From Alphaproteobacteria bacterium (lineage in GTDB: Bacteria; Pseudomonadota; Alphaproteobacteria; JAQWUY01): 64,000 nucleotides of DNA. The notes under the pieces were generated by a model, which was given only the letters and a program-made list of their open reading frames with translations, ran no database searches and was not told the origin of the DNA. The stretch is from assembly GCA_029250225.1 (NCBI GenBank), contig JAQWUY010000031.1, forward strand, positions 151,705 through 215,704, read 5' to 3'. The number at the start of each line of letters is the position of its first letter. The stretch's first letter is position 1. Below, in pieces: positions 10,928 to 20,835 of the stretch. The translations under genes were made by a program, and so were the position numbers.

Positions 10928-11036
10928 GTAATATAAACTATATTAACCAAGTCTCATATAGGTTGAAATCTATTAAACCTCAGGCAAATAACCATCAGTA
11001 CCTATAATCTCGGACAGGTTGCTATCAAAAGATAGC
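10928..11036 (-). promoter_or_regulatory. L10-type ribosomal protein leader
   Basis: Between rplA and rplJ the minus strand holds CCGAGAT-TATAGGT (around 11006-11000) pairing through seven bases with ACCTATA (10963-10957), followed by TGAGACTTGG. The purine-rich GAGA sides of this helix resemble the kink-turn of the known L10 leader to which the L10-L7/L12 complex binds. Two small hairpins (11021-11036 and 11039-11052) follow the rplA stop codon and precede the leader. The assignment rests on position and manual pairing. Confidence 0.55.
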
Positions 11037-11060
11037 TATTCCCTATTGGGAAATTCCACT

Positions 11061-11753
11061 TTATACTTCTAAAGAAGCTAAATCAATACTAATACCAGGC
11101 CCCATAGTAGATGAGATAGATATTTTTTTAACAAATACACCCTTCGCACCACTTGGTCTGTTATCTTTTACTGATTTGATAAAAGCATTAACATTTTGAG
11201 CAACTTTATCATTACCCATAGAAACTTTACCAATACCAGCGTGAACTATGCCTGTTTTTTCAGCACGATACTGAACTTCACCACCCTTAGCGGCTTTAAC
11301 AGCATCAGTAACATCAACAGTAACCGTACCCAATTTAGGATTCGGCATCAAATTCTTTGGGCCCAAGATTTTACCAACTCGCCCAACAACACCCATCATA
11401 TCAGGAGTCGCTATACAACGATCAAAATCTAAGTTACCAGCTTGTACTTTTTCCATTAAATCTTCTGCACCAACTATGTCAGCACCAGCTGATTTTGCTT
11501 CTTCTGCCTTAGCATCTTTCGCAAAAACTGCAACTCGCAATGACTTACCAGTACCAGCAGGTAGAGAAACAGCAGAGCGAACTTGCTGATCAGCATGCCT
11601 AGTGTCAATGTTAAGATTTAACGATATATCAATTGTTTCGTCAAATTTAGTTTTACCAGAATCTAATAATATTTTAACCGCATCTTCAACAGAATATTCT
11701 TTGTTGCGATCAAAACCTTCATAAGTTTTTCTTAATCTTTTACCGTATGCCAT
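11061..11753 (-). CDS. rplA: 50S ribosomal protein L1
   Basis: 230 residues from the ATG at 11753, preceded by GGAAGG inside the end of rplK. An upstream in-frame ATG would add seven residues unlike the family and overlap rplK, so it was rejected. The protein has the two-domain L1 layout with [17 protein letters not shown] in the middle and the C-terminal [18 protein letters not shown]1 binds the 23S rRNA stalk at the E site and in many bacteria also its own mRNA. Confidence 0.97.
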   Translation of the reverse strand: MAYGKRLRKTYEGFDRNKEYSVEDAVKILLDSGKTKFDETIDISLNLNIDTRHADQQVRSAVSLPAGTGKSLRVAVFAKDAKAEEAKSAGADIVGAEDLMEKVQAGNLDFDRCIATPDMMGVVGRVGKILGPKNLMPNPKLGTVTVDVTDAVKAAKGGEVQYRAEKTGIVHAGIGKVSMGNDKVAQNVNAFIKSVKDNRPSGAKGVFVKKISISSTMGPGISIDLASLEV

Positions 11754-11754
11754 C

Positions 11755-12186
11755 TTACAAACCTTCCACATCAATACCCATTGACCTTGCAGTACCAGCG
11801 ATAATTTTCACTGCTGCTTCTTCGTCATTTGAATTTAAATCAGCTTTTTTAGCTTCTGCAATTTCACGAAGTTGATCAACTTTAATTCTACCTATTTTTA
11901 CTTTATTAGGTTCCCCAGAACCTTTTTTAGCCTTAATGGCTTTTTTCAAGTAATAAGACGCAGGAGGAGTTTTTGTAACGAAATCAAAAGAACGATCTTC
12001 GTAAACCGTTATTACAACAGGAACAGGAGCTTTTGCTTCCACTTCTTGAGTTTTTGCATTAAACGCTTTACAAAATTCCATAATATTAAGACCTGCTTGT
12101 CCAAGAGCTGGACCAACTGGAGGCGAAGGATTCGCTGCACCCGCAGGAATTTGTAGCTTTACATAACCACTAATTTTTTTTGCCAT
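11755..12186 (-). CDS. rplK: 50S ribosomal protein L11
   Basis: 143 residues, full length. Landmarks are [20 protein letters not shown] with [13 protein letters not shown] at the N-terminus and the RNA-binding C-terminal domain ending in [11 protein letters not shown]. It forms the GTPase-associated centre with 23S rRNA. The first gene of the L11-L1 unit, it follows a strong promoter at 12275-12303. secE and nusG are absent from the usual position just upstream. Confidence 0.97.
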   Translation of the reverse strand: MAKKISGYVKLQIPAGAANPSPPVGPALGQAGLNIMEFCKAFNAKTQEVEAKAPVPVVITVYEDRSFDFVTKTPPASYYLKKAIKAKKGSGEPNKVKIGRIKVDQLREIAEAKKADLNSNDEEAAVKIIAGTARSMGIDVEGL

Positions 12187-12274
12187 TTTCTACAATCCTT
12201 TTCTAAATAAATGTAGTGTGTGGTGTGACTCTATAGGACTTCAAGTTATCTTCCACACAATTAGTTAATTCGCT

Positions 12275-12303
12275 TCTATACCATAAGTAATAATAGTTGT
12301 CAA
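12275..12303 (-). promoter_or_regulatory. strong sigma70 promoter for rplK-rplA
   Basis: On the minus strand TTGACA (12303-12298), a 17-base spacer and TATAGA (12280-12275) with a TGG extended -10 element lie about 90 bases before rplK. The predicted leader holds a GTGTGG...CCACAC inverted repeat, which could fold into an L1-binding structure, but this was not tested. Confidence 0.75.
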
Positions 12304-12401
12304 ATATAAAAATATTATGAAAACTAACGAAGCAAGAAACAAGCCAAATTTACTATAAAATAAAAATGACTTGTTTTTCACATTAAACAATAAAATAAAT
12401 T

Positions 12402-12863
12402 CTATCGTTTTGAGAATTGGAAAGAACGACGAGCTTTCGCACGACCATATTTCTTTCTTTCAACTTTACGAGCATCTCTTGTCAAGAATCCACCACTCTT
12501 CAATACAGGGCGAAGAGCAGGTTCAAAATTAATCAAGGCACGAGAAATACCATGCTGAATAGCGCCGGCTTGACCAGAAAGACCTCCGCCTTTTACCGTA
12601 CAAACAACATCAAATTGCTTTGAACGATCAGCTCTGTCAAAAGGCTGACTAAGAACCATTCTTAAAACTGGGCGAGCAAAGTATTTTTCAATTTCGCTAC
12701 CATTAATTACAACTCTACCAGAACCAGGCTTAATCCAAACCCTTGCAACAGACTCTTTACGGCGACCGGTTGCATAAGCACGACCTTGTTCATCAATCTT
12801 TTGAACAGCTGGCTCAACTACTTTTACTTCTGCTAAATCAGCTAATGTTTGATTTTCTGACAT
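12402..12863 (-). CDS. rpsI: 30S ribosomal protein S9
   Basis: 153 residues. A non-conserved stretch of about 27 residues precedes the S9 core, which begins at [17 protein letters not shown] and ends in the basic tail [11 protein letters not shown] that reaches the P-site tRNA. It starts 1 base after rplM, the classic rplM-rpsI pair. Acidic N-terminal extensions occur in some alphaproteobacterial S9 proteins. Confidence 0.97.
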   Translation of the reverse strand: MSENQTLADLAEVKVVEPAVQKIDEQGRAYATGRRKESVARVWIKPGSGRVVINGSEIEKYFARPVLRMVLSQPFDRADRSKQFDVVCTVKGGGLSGQAGAIQHGISRALINFEPALRPVLKSGGFLTRDARKVERKKYGRAKARRSFQFSKR

Positions 12864-12864
12864 A

Positions 12865-13329
12865 TTAACCTCTCTTTACATTTTTAGGGTTTTGTTTTGC
12901 CAAGTCAAGAACAACTGGTTTTTGTGCTTCATATGGATGCTCAGAACCAACAACAACACGAACATTTCGCATTTGTTGACGACCCAATGGACCTGTTGGT
13001 ATCATTCTTTCAATAGCTTTTTTAACAACTCTATCAGGGTATTCACCATCAAGTAACTGACCAGCAGTACGAGATTTGATACCACCAGGGTGGCCAGTAT
13101 GCCAGTAATAAACTTTATCTTTCAATTTATTACCTGTTAGGTGTATTTTTTCAGCGTTAATAATTATAACATTGTCGCCACAGTCAACATGAGGTGTATA
13201 AGTAGGCTTGTGTTTACCGCGCAAAATTTTTGCAACTTCAACAGCTAAGCGCCCTAATACAAGGTCGGTAGCATCAACAATGTACCAAGTTTTTTTAACT
13301 TCACTTGGTTTAATAGAAAGTGTTTTCAT
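12865..13329 (-). CDS. rplM: 50S ribosomal protein L13
   Basis: 154 residues, full length, with [21 protein letters not shown] near the start split over residues 19-39 and the motif GHPGG at about 80. It is an early assembly protein of the large subunit. First gene of the rplM-rpsI operon, with a canonical promoter 57-85 bases upstream. Confidence 0.97.
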   Translation of the reverse strand: MKTLSIKPSEVKKTWYIVDATDLVLGRLAVEVAKILRGKHKPTYTPHVDCGDNVIIINAEKIHLTGNKLKDKVYYWHTGHPGGIKSRTAGQLLDGEYPDRVVKKAIERMIPTGPLGRQQMRNVRVVVGSEHPYEAQKPVVLDLAKQNPKNVKRG

Positions 13330-13385
13330 AATATATATTCTTTCATTGTTAATAGTTAATCAATAATTGTAAAACAATTTATGTA

Positions 13386-13414
13386 TGTATAAAACTATAA
13401 CCACACAATGTCAA
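13386..13414 (-). promoter_or_regulatory. sigma70 promoter for rplM-rpsI
   Basis: On the minus strand TTGACA (13414-13409), exactly 17 bases, then TATACA (13391-13386), ahead of rplM. Near-consensus hexamers and spacing. Confidence 0.75.
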
Positions 13415-13501
13415 TATATTTTTATGGTAAAAAATGCTTAAAAAACAATGAGTTATATATATGGTATTATAATACCCTATTTTATACGGTTTATATTAGG
13501 C

Positions 13502-13867
13502 TTAAATATCATAATCCATTATCGGCATATTTTTTTCAACCCATTCAATCATTCCGCCGACTACATTATAGGCTTTATAACCATTTTCGTGTGCTATTTG
13601 TGAACTAATTTGAGATCTTTGACCAGAACGACAGATAAAATAAACTGAACTATCTTTACTTACATCTGATAATAAATTATTTAAAAAATTTTCATTTGTT
13701 AGCATATAAGGTGGATAGACAACTGTATTTGTAAGAGTTTCTATATTTTCGACCATTGGTAAACCTATACCGCGCCATTCTTTTTCGGTACGAACATCAA
13801 TGACAACTGATTTATTGTCCGCTTTGATATTCTCTAACATTTTTTCAATAGTTATATTTTGCCACAT
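13502..13867 (-). CDS. rhodanese-like sulfurtransferase domain protein
   Basis: 121 residues forming one rhodanese domain: VVIDVRTEKEWRG near residue 21 and the active-site loop CRSGQRS with Cys79. A single-domain rhodanese moves sulfane sulfur through a cysteine persulfide; the acceptor cannot be told from sequence. No signal peptide, so cytoplasmic. It starts 1 base after coaD and is the last gene of gyrA-coaD-rhodanese. Confidence 0.88.
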   Translation of the reverse strand: MWQNITIEKMLENIKADNKSVVIDVRTEKEWRGIGLPMVENIETLTNTVVYPPYMLTNENFLNNLLSDVSKDSSVYFICRSGQRSQISSQIAHENGYKAYNVVGGMIEWVEKNMPIMDYDI

Positions 13868-13868
13868 A

Positions 13869-14360
13869 TTACTTTTTTATCTTGTCATCAAGACACTTTA
13901 CAACCCCAGAATTTAAAAATTGACTTACATCGCCACCTAATTTGTGTATTTCCTTTACAAATCTAGATGATACAAATTGCTGATTATCAGATGCCATCAA
14001 GAACAATGTCTCAACATCATCGGCTATTTTATAGTTCATTACAGCCAATTGAAATTCAAATTCAAAATCAGCGATAGCCCTTAAACCCCTTACTATAACA
14101 GATGCTTTATTTTTATGAGCCATATTAACCAACAAACCAGAAAAACCCTGTACTTCTACTCTATCGTCAAGCCCTATTTCGGAAATAACAGCCTCAGCCA
14201 TTTTAACTCGCTCTTGCACACTAAAAGTACTTTGTTTTTCGTTATCGGAAGCAATCCCAACAATTAACTTGTCAAATATTTTTGCCGCTCTTTTTATAAT
14301 GTCAGTATGACCATTTGTAATAGGGTCGAAACTTCCCGGATATACAGCTATTTTATTCAT
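13869..14360 (-). CDS. coaD: phosphopantetheine adenylyltransferase
   Basis: 163 residues, the usual length. The nucleotidyltransferase motif PGSFDPITNGH occurs at 8-18 and SSRFVKE near residue 130. It joins ATP and 4'-phosphopantetheine to make dephospho-CoA, the penultimate step of CoA synthesis. It lies 16 bases after gyrA, an order found in other alphaproteobacteria. Confidence 0.96.
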   Translation of the reverse strand: MNKIAVYPGSFDPITNGHTDIIKRAAKIFDKLIVGIASDNEKQSTFSVQERVKMAEAVISEIGLDDRVEVQGFSGLLVNMAHKNKASVIVRGLRAIADFEFEFQLAVMNYKIADDVETLFLMASDNQQFVSSRFVKEIHKLGGDVSQFLNSGVVKCLDDKIKK

Positions 14361-14376
14361 ATTACACCTATAATGA

Positions 14377-17166
14377 TTAGCTATTAACTATTAAAGAATC
14401 TTCATTCTCAGAATTAATATTTTGGTTATTATTTTCTTTTGGTTTTAACTCAATTTCTTGAAATTCTTCTTCTTCATCATCATCTTTACCTAAGTCGTAT
14501 AAATGAGCTACTGAAACAACAGAACTATCATTTTTCCCGTCAATATTGAATAACCTAACCCCTTTGGAGTTTCGCGAAGTAAACCTTATTGCATTAGTAG
14601 GTGTGCGAATTATTTGACCACAAGATGTAACCAATATAATTTCATCGTCTTCAGGAGATATGCAATACGATGCAGTAATTGTTGCATCATCATTACGCAT
14701 TTCCATATTTGCAATACCTTTACCACCGCGATTAGTAACTCGGTAATCATAAGATGAAGCAAGTTGCCCATAACCATTCGATGAAACTGTTAATATAAAG
14801 TTTTCGTTTTTAATCATATCATCATAAACAGTCTTTTCTAACAGTTTTGATTTTTCAATATCTTCTACTGAGCTTTCAGTTTCAGGATTGTCAACTCTTA
14901 GCTTAGCACGAGATGCACCAATGTATTCACTGCGTTGATCAGATGTAGCATCAGAATGATTTAATATAGTCATTGAAACTAATGAATCATTATCTTTTAG
15001 TCTAATACCCCTTACACCAACACTATTACGCCCAGCAAATATACGGATTGCAGTAACAGGGAATCTGATTGCCATACTTTGCCTACTTGCCAACATTACA
15101 TCTTGGCTTTCAGAACAAGTAAGAACATTGATTAAACTATCACCTTCTTCTAATTTCATAGCAATTTTACCATTAGCACGAATATTTACGAAATCAGACA
15201 ATCTATTACGGCGAACTGTACCTTTTGATGTAGCAAACATTGCAAACAAGTTATCCCAAGTTGATTCATCTTCTGGTAACGGCATAATAGCAGTAATTGT
15301 CTCGTTTTGATCTAGTGGAAGTAAATTAATTAACGCTTTACCCTTAGAGTGTGTATTTCCTAGTGGTAAACGATAAACTTTCATTTTATAGCACATACCA
15401 CGAGAAGAGAATAATAATAATGGTGTATGCGTATTTTCAGCAAACACTTTTACAACAAAATCTTCGTCTTTTGTTTGCATACCAATTCGCCCTTTTCCAC
15501 CGCGACGCTGTGCGCGATATGTATCAAGGGGAACTCGTTTAATATAACCACTATGTGTTACTGTTACAACCATATCTTCACGCTGGATTAAATCTTCCAT
15601 ATCGTGTTCAAATTCAGATTCCTCAATATCAGTTTTACGAGGAGTTGCAAATTTATCACGGATATAAATTAATTCTTGCTCCATAAGATCCAAACGAGTT
15701 TCGCGAGTATATAAAATATCTAATAACTCAGAAATTTTCTTGGCAACTTCTTGTGTTTCAGCTTCTAGCTTATCTCGTTCCATTCCAGTTAAGCGTTGCA
15801 AGCGTAATTCAAGGATAGCTTTTGCTTGATTTTCAGATAGGTTATATTTACCATTAGTAACTTTATGATCTTCGTCATCAATTAAATCAATAAATTTAAC
15901 TACTTCACCAGCATTCCATTTAGTTTTCATTAATTGAGCTTTTGCAATTGCTGGATCTTTCGCAGAACGAATTAAATCTATTATCGCATCAATATTCATT
16001 ATGGCTACAAGTAAACCCGCCAATATATGAGCTCTTTCACGATGTTTTTTCAAATCAAACGAAGTACGACGAATAACTACCTCTTCGCGGAATTCGATAA
16101 ATGATTTTATTACCTCGCGTAAGTTCATCAACTCTGGACGACCTTTATTAATAGCAAGCATATTAACACCAAAACTAGTTTGTAGTGGAGTATGTTTGAA
16201 AAGATTAGATAAAACTACTTCATAAACAGCATCTCGTTTCAATTCAACAACGACACGAACACCGTCGCGGTCTGATTCATCTCTTAAATCGGAAATACCT
16301 TCAACAATTCCCTCTTTTACAACTTCAGCTATTCTTTCAATTAATTTTGATTTGTTGACCTGATAAGGTATCTCTGTCGCAACAATAGCTTCTTTCTGTC
16401 CTATTTCTTCACGATGCGTTTTTGCACGCATTAAAATTGAACCTCGACCAGTCGTAGAAGCAGAATAACGCCCCTTTGTACCAACAATAATACCACCTGT
16501 TGGAAAATCAGGCGCAGGAACTATGTTATATAAATCTTCGGAACTAATGTCGTGATTATGTAAGTATGCAATACAAGCATTTAATACTTCACCCAAGTTA
16601 TGTGATGGAATATTAGTTGCCATACCAACAGCAATACCACCAGCACCATTTACTAATAAGTTAGGAAATTTAGCAGGTAAAACCGCCGGTTCTTTCAATG
16701 TTTCATCATAGTTTGGAATAAAATCAACTGTATCGCGGTCTATATCATCAAGTAAAGTTTCTGAAACTTTTTCAAGGCGAGCCTCAGTATATCTCATCGC
16801 GGCAGGCTTATCACCATCCATAGAACCAAAGTTACCTTGACCGTTAACCAAAGGTAAACGAAGCGAGAAATCCTGCGCCATTCGCGCCATAGCATCGTAA
16901 ATTGCATTATCACCGTGTGGGTGATATTTACCCATTACATCACCGACTATACGAGCTGACTTACGAAATGGCTTAGTTGAATCATAACCATTTTCTTTCA
17001 TAGTGTATAAAATACGACGATGCACCGGCTTCATACCATCGCGTACATCCGGTAATGCCCTTGATACTATTACACTCATAGCATAATCAAGGTATGATTT
17101 TTGCATTTCTGATTCAATGCTAATTGATTCAATGCCTAGTTGTTGTGTTGTATTAATTTCGCTCAA
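14377..17166 (-). CDS. gyrA: DNA gyrase subunit A
   Basis: 929 residues. The catalytic Tyr126 sits in [10 protein letters not shown]; the quinolone region reads [12 protein letters not shown], with Asn87 at the E. coli Ser83 position and Asp91 at the Asp87 position. The GyrA-box QRRGGKG and six beta-pinwheel repeats follow. With GyrB it introduces negative supercoils. The end is an acidic Glu/Asp run, then IELKP (905-909) and an Asn-rich tail; the same ELKP motif closes RpoC. A promoter with a perfect -10 lies upstream. Confidence 0.97.
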   Translation of the reverse strand: MSEINTTQQLGIESISIESEMQKSYLDYAMSVIVSRALPDVRDGMKPVHRRILYTMKENGYDSTKPFRKSARIVGDVMGKYHPHGDNAIYDAMARMAQDFSLRLPLVNGQGNFGSMDGDKPAAMRYTEARLEKVSETLLDDIDRDTVDFIPNYDETLKEPAVLPAKFPNLLVNGAGGIAVGMATNIPSHNLGEVLNACIAYLHNHDISSEDLYNIVPAPDFPTGGIIVGTKGRYSASTTGRGSILMRAKTHREEIGQKEAIVATEIPYQVNKSKLIERIAEVVKEGIVEGISDLRDESDRDGVRVVVELKRDAVYEVVLSNLFKHTPLQTSFGVNMLAINKGRPELMNLREVIKSFIEFREEVVIRRTSFDLKKHRERAHILAGLLVAIMNIDAIIDLIRSAKDPAIAKAQLMKTKWNAGEVVKFIDLIDDEDHKVTNGKYNLSENQAKAILELRLQRLTGMERDKLEAETQEVAKKISELLDILYTRETRLDLMEQELIYIRDKFATPRKTDIEESEFEHDMEDLIQREDMVVTVTHSGYIKRVPLDTYRAQRRGGKGRIGMQTKDEDFVVKVFAENTHTPLLLFSSRGMCYKMKVYRLPLGNTHSKGKALINLLPLDQNETITAIMPLPEDESTWDNLFAMFATSKGTVRRNRLSDFVNIRANGKIAMKLEEGDSLINVLTCSESQDVMLASRQSMAIRFPVTAIRIFAGRNSVGVRGIRLKDNDSLVSMTILNHSDATSDQRSEYIGASRAKLRVDNPETESSVEDIEKSKLLEKTVYDDMIKNENFILTVSSNGYGQLASSYDYRVTNRGGKGIANMEMRNDDATITASYCISPEDDEIILVTSCGQIIRTPTNAIRFTSRNSKGVRLFNIDGKNDSSVVSVAHLYDLGKDDDEEEEFQEIELKPKENNNQNINSENEDSLIVNS

Positions 17167-17213
17167 TTTAAGTTAATCCTATCTATGAATACATATAAAA
17201 ATTCAATACCCTA

Positions 17214-17243
17214 ATTATACCCTATTTTACACCTAAAATGCAA
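17214..17243 (-). promoter_or_regulatory. sigma70 promoter for gyrA-coaD-rhodanese
   Basis: On the minus strand TTGCAT (17243-17238), 18 bases, then a consensus TATAAT (17219-17214), about 48 bases before the gyrA ATG. The -35 overlaps the end of the ssb terminator. Confidence 0.7.
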
Positions 17244-17244
17244 C

Positions 17245-17273
17245 AAAAAAAGCCCTATTTCTAAAAATAGGGC
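17245..17273 (-). terminator. intrinsic terminator of ssb
   Basis: A perfect 9-bp stem GCCCTATTT/AAATAGGGC with a 4-base loop is followed on the minus strand by seven T. It lies about 95 bases after the ssb stop codon, before the gyrA promoter. Confidence 0.8.
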
Positions 17274-17367
17274 ATTTAAAATCGATTTTTCGAGTATTTT
17301 TACAATTGTACACAAAAAATTGAGTTTTATTTGTTCTTGTAATAATCAATAAATTAAAGTTAATATA

Positions 17368-17850
17368 TTAGAATGGTATTTCATCATCTAAATCATTAAT
17401 CGCCGAACCACCAGCAGAGGCCGTTGAAAATTGATTATTTGCACTAGAAAATGTATTACTAGGCTGAGAATTAGATTGATTGCTATAATTAGGCGAAGAA
17501 TTAGGATTTGAATCAAGCATTTGTAGAGATCCGTTAAATTGAGTTAACACAACTTCGGTTGTATATTGATCTTGTCCTTGTTGATTTTGCCATTTTCTAG
17601 TTCTTAGTTGACCTTCGATATAAATTTTTGAGCCTTTATCTAGATAGCTTTCAACAATTTGAGTTAAGCCGCCAAATATTACAACTCGATGCCATTCAGT
17701 GCGGGCTTGCTGTTGTCCCTGTTGATCTTTCCAAGTTTCATTAGTTGCAATTGTAAAACTTGCAACTTTATCACCTTTTTGTGTGGTACGGATTTCCGGC
17801 TTGGCTCCTATATTACCAACTAAAATAACCTTATTAATGCTACCTGACAT
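17368..17850 (-). CDS. ssb: single-stranded DNA-binding protein
   Basis: 160 residues: an OB fold (about 1-110, beginning SGSINKVILVGNIGAKPE), a disordered Ser/Asn/Gln-rich linker, and the conserved acidic tip DDEIPF that docks repair and replication partners. It binds ssDNA as a tetramer. It is divergent from uvrA, an arrangement common in proteobacteria. No clear LexA box was found in the 162-base gap. Confidence 0.97.
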   Translation of the reverse strand: MSGSINKVILVGNIGAKPEIRTTQKGDKVASFTIATNETWKDQQGQQQARTEWHRVVIFGGLTQIVESYLDKGSKIYIEGQLRTRKWQNQQGQDQYTTEVVLTQFNGSLQMLDSNPNSSPNYSNQSNSQPSNTFSSANNQFSTASAGGSAINDLDDEIPF

Positions 17851-17908
17851 AACAATTCCCCTTACTATCTATTTAACAATTGTTTGATAAAGGATATTAT
17901 ATCATTAT

Positions 17909-17938
17909 TTGACAATATTTTAAACAACAAAATTATAT
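17909..17938 (+). promoter_or_regulatory. candidate promoter for uvrA-trmFO
   Basis: TTGACA (17909-17914), an 18-base spacer and TTATAT (17933-17938) lie about 75 bases before the uvrA ATG. On the other strand a TATAAT at 17901-17896 could serve ssb. The region is so AT-rich that chance -10 matches are likely. Confidence 0.4.
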
Positions 17939-18012
17939 TTTATTACTTAACATAGAGCATACTTTGTGTTATTCTTGGTAATTAAAATATAAAACCTAAG
18001 GTGGCTTAGATA

Positions 18013-20835
18013 ATGGAAAGCAAAGAAATAGTTGTTCGCGGAGCAAGAGAGCATAATCTCAAAAATATCAATGTTAATTTACCAAGAAATAAATTAATCG
18101 TTATAACAGGATTATCCGGATCAGGTAAGTCATCACTAGCATTTGATACGATATATGCAGATGGACAAAGAAGATATGTTGAAAGCCTTTCTGCTTATGC
18201 AAGGCAGTTTCTTGAAATGATGAACAAGCCGGATGTTGATAGTATTGAAGGATTATCGCCTGCTATTTCTATTGAACAAAAAACCACATCTAAAAACCCC
18301 CGCTCCACAGTTGGCACAGTAACAGAGATTTATGATTATCTTAGATTATTGTTCGCTAGAATCGGTATTCCGTACAGTCCAAGTACTGGGCAACCTATTG
18401 AGAGTATGGGCATTTCAAGTATAGTTGATAATATAATAAATTTAGGTGAAGGAAACAAAATAATCTTGTTATCACCGATAGTACGAGGACGAAAAGGTGA
18501 ATACCGCAAGGAATTTGTGGATTTACAGCGTCGTGGATTTGCAAGGGTAAAAATTGACGGTACAATTTACGAAATTGATGAAATACCAGAACTTGACAAG
18601 CAAATTAAACATACTATTGAAGTAGTAATAGATCGTATTATAATAAAAGAAGAAGCTAAAAATAGAATAGCTTCGTCTGTTGAAACTGCATTAAATCTAT
18701 CAGATGGAATTATAATAGCCGAGGAAGCATCAGATTCTAATAAAAGGCATACTTTTTCATCAAATTTTGCCTGTCCTGAAAGTGGTTTTACCATTGAAGA
18801 AATTGAACCTAGGATATTTTCATTCAATTCACCTTTTGGTGCTTGTAGTAGTTGTGATGGAATTGGCAAAGGAAAATCGTTTGATGAAAAACTGATAGTT
18901 GCAAATGAAAACTTATCATTAAATGAAGGTGCTATATCACCTTGGAAAAACAGTCAGAACAAAATGTATTATCAAACATTATATTCAATAGCAAATCATT
19001 ACAAAGCGGATATGAATGCACCGTGGGAAATGCTAGATGAAAAATTAAAATCTGCAATACTATATGGTACGAAAGATATAATAAAATTTGATTACGATGA
19101 CGGAATGAAATCTTTTTCAATGGAAAAGCCTTTTGAAGGTGTTATTCCAAATATCAAAAGAAAGTATCGTGAAGCTACAAGTGTAGGAAAAGAAGAATTT
19201 GAAAAATATCAATCTGAAATAAGATGTACTGAATGTTCGGGATATAGACTAAAAATGGAAACATTAAGCATCAAAATAGCTGATAAACATATAGGTGAAA
19301 TAAGTCAATTATCAATTACTGAATGTTTAGAATGGTTTAAAGAACTTCCAAGTAAGTTAACAGATCAACAAAACAAAATAGGTGATAAAATTATTAAAGA
19401 AATTCAAGACCGTCTAGAATTTCTTAACAATGTAGGTTTAAATTATTTATCTCTGGCTCGTTCATCAGGTACATTATCAGGTGGTGAGAGTCAAAGGATA
19501 AGGCTTGCTAGTCAAATAGGTTCTGGTTTAACAGGAGTATTATATGTCCTAGACGAACCAAGTATAGGATTGCATCAAAGAGATAATGATAAATTGCTAG
19601 ATACATTAAAATCATTACGCGATCAAGGCAATACTGTTATTGTTGTAGAACACGACGAAGATGCAATTAAAACTGCTGATTATGTTGTTGATATTGGCCC
19701 TGGTGCGGGAATAAATGGCGGAAAAATTGTCGCAGAAGGAACACTGCAAGATATTATGCAGTCAAAAGATAGTATTACGGCTCAATATTTATCCGGTAAA
19801 AAAGAAATATCAAAACCTAAAAAGCGTAGAAAAGGCAATGGTAAATTTATTGAATTAATCGGTGCGAAACAAAACAATTTAAAAAATATTGATTTAAAAA
19901 TACCACTAGGGACATTAACTTGTATAACCGGTGTATCAGGTTCTGGTAAATCAACATTAACGCTAGAAACTTTAAAAGCCATTTTAAGTCGAGAATTAAT
20001 GGGTGCAAAAACAAAACCAGGTAAATACGATTCTATTAAGGGGATTCACCACCTAGATAAAATAATTGATATTGACCAATCACCTATTGGACGAACACCG
20101 CGAAGTAATCCGGCCACTTATACAGGGGCATTTACATATATTCGCGATTGGTTTACCGCACTGCCTGAATCAAAGGCTCGTGGTTATCAATCCGGAAGAT
20201 TTTCTTTTAATAACAAAGGCGGACGATGTGAAAGCTGTCAAGGTGACGGGGTAATAAAAATTGAGATGCATTTTTTACCTGATGTTTATGTAGAGTGTGA
20301 ACAATGTAAAGGAAAAAGATACAATCGTGAAACGCTTGAAATAAAAATGAAAAATAAAAATATATCTGATGTTTTAGATATGACAATTGATGAAGCAGAA
20401 AAGTTTTTCCGAGCAATTCCAACAATAAATGAAAAAATGAGAACATTACAAGAAGTTGGCTTGGGATATATTACTGTTGGACAAAAAGCTACAACACTTT
20501 CAGGTGGTGAAGCACAAAGAATAAAATTATCAAAAGAACTGTCACGAAGATCAACAGGTAGAACAATGTATATACTTGATGAACCAACAACAGGCTTGCA
20601 TTTTGAAGACATTAAAAATCTTCTTAAAGTATTGCATACTCTTGTTGAAAATGGTAATAGTGTAATCGTCATTGAACACAACATTGATGTTATCAAAACA
20701 GCTGATTACATAGTTGATATTGGTCCAGAAGGTGGTGATCAAGGCGGAAAAATAGTTGCGCAAGGAACACCTGAAACTGTTGCCGAGTGTGAAGAATCAT
20801 ATACAGCAAAATATCTTAGGAAATCCTTAAAATAA
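18013..20835 (+). CDS. uvrA: excinuclease ABC subunit A
   Basis: 940 residues, full length. Two ABC ATPase halves carry Walker A motifs GLSGSGKSS (near 34) and GVSGSGKST (near 645), with signatures LSGGESQRI and LSGGEAQRI. The CxxC pairs of the zinc modules are present (CSSC, CTEC, CESC, CEQC). It finds distorted DNA and loads UvrB for nucleotide excision repair. AAGGTGG precedes the ATG. Its stop overlaps the trmFO start by one base (TAATG). Confidence 0.98.
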   Translation: MESKEIVVRGAREHNLKNINVNLPRNKLIVITGLSGSGKSSLAFDTIYADGQRRYVESLSAYARQFLEMMNKPDVDSIEGLSPAISIEQKTTSKNPRSTVGTVTEIYDYLRLLFARIGIPYSPSTGQPIESMGISSIVDNIINLGEGNKIILLSPIVRGRKGEYRKEFVDLQRRGFARVKIDGTIYEIDEIPELDKQIKHTIEVVIDRIIIKEEAKNRIASSVETALNLSDGIIIAEEASDSNKRHTFSSNFACPESGFTIEEIEPRIFSFNSPFGACSSCDGIGKGKSFDEKLIVANENLSLNEGAISPWKNSQNKMYYQTLYSIANHYKADMNAPWEMLDEKLKSAILYGTKDIIKFDYDDGMKSFSMEKPFEGVIPNIKRKYREATSVGKEEFEKYQSEIRCTECSGYRLKMETLSIKIADKHIGEISQLSITECLEWFKELPSKLTDQQNKIGDKIIKEIQDRLEFLNNVGLNYLSLARSSGTLSGGESQRIRLASQIGSGLTGVLYVLDEPSIGLHQRDNDKLLDTLKSLRDQGNTVIVVEHDEDAIKTADYVVDIGPGAGINGGKIVAEGTLQDIMQSKDSITAQYLSGKKEISKPKKRRKGNGKFIELIGAKQNNLKNIDLKIPLGTLTCITGVSGSGKSTLTLETLKAILSRELMGAKTKPGKYDSIKGIHHLDKIIDIDQSPIGRTPRSNPATYTGAFTYIRDWFTALPESKARGYQSGRFSFNNKGGRCESCQGDGVIKIEMHFLPDVYVECEQCKGKRYNRETLEIKMKNKNISDVLDMTIDEAEKFFRAIPTINEKMRTLQEVGLGYITVGQKATTLSGGEAQRIKLSKELSRRSTGRTMYILDEPTTGLHFEDIKNLLKVLHTLVENGNSVIVIEHNIDVIKTADYIVDIGPEGGDQGGKIVAQGTPETVAECEESYTAKYLRKSLK

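Noticed and set aside
12187-12274. Possible L1-binding leader structure before rplK (GTGTGG/CCACAC repeat)
   Set aside because: Pairing is short and I could not match it to the known L1 site; mentioned only with the promoter.
13462-13475. Perfect 14-base palindrome GGTATTATAATACC between rplM and the rhodanese gene
   Set aside because: Made almost only of A/T with no T-run after it; could be a weak terminator or chance in AT-rich DNA.
17851-18012. LexA/SOS box expected between ssb and uvrA
   Set aside because: No GTTC-N7-GTTC or other convincing SOS repeat is visible in the gap.
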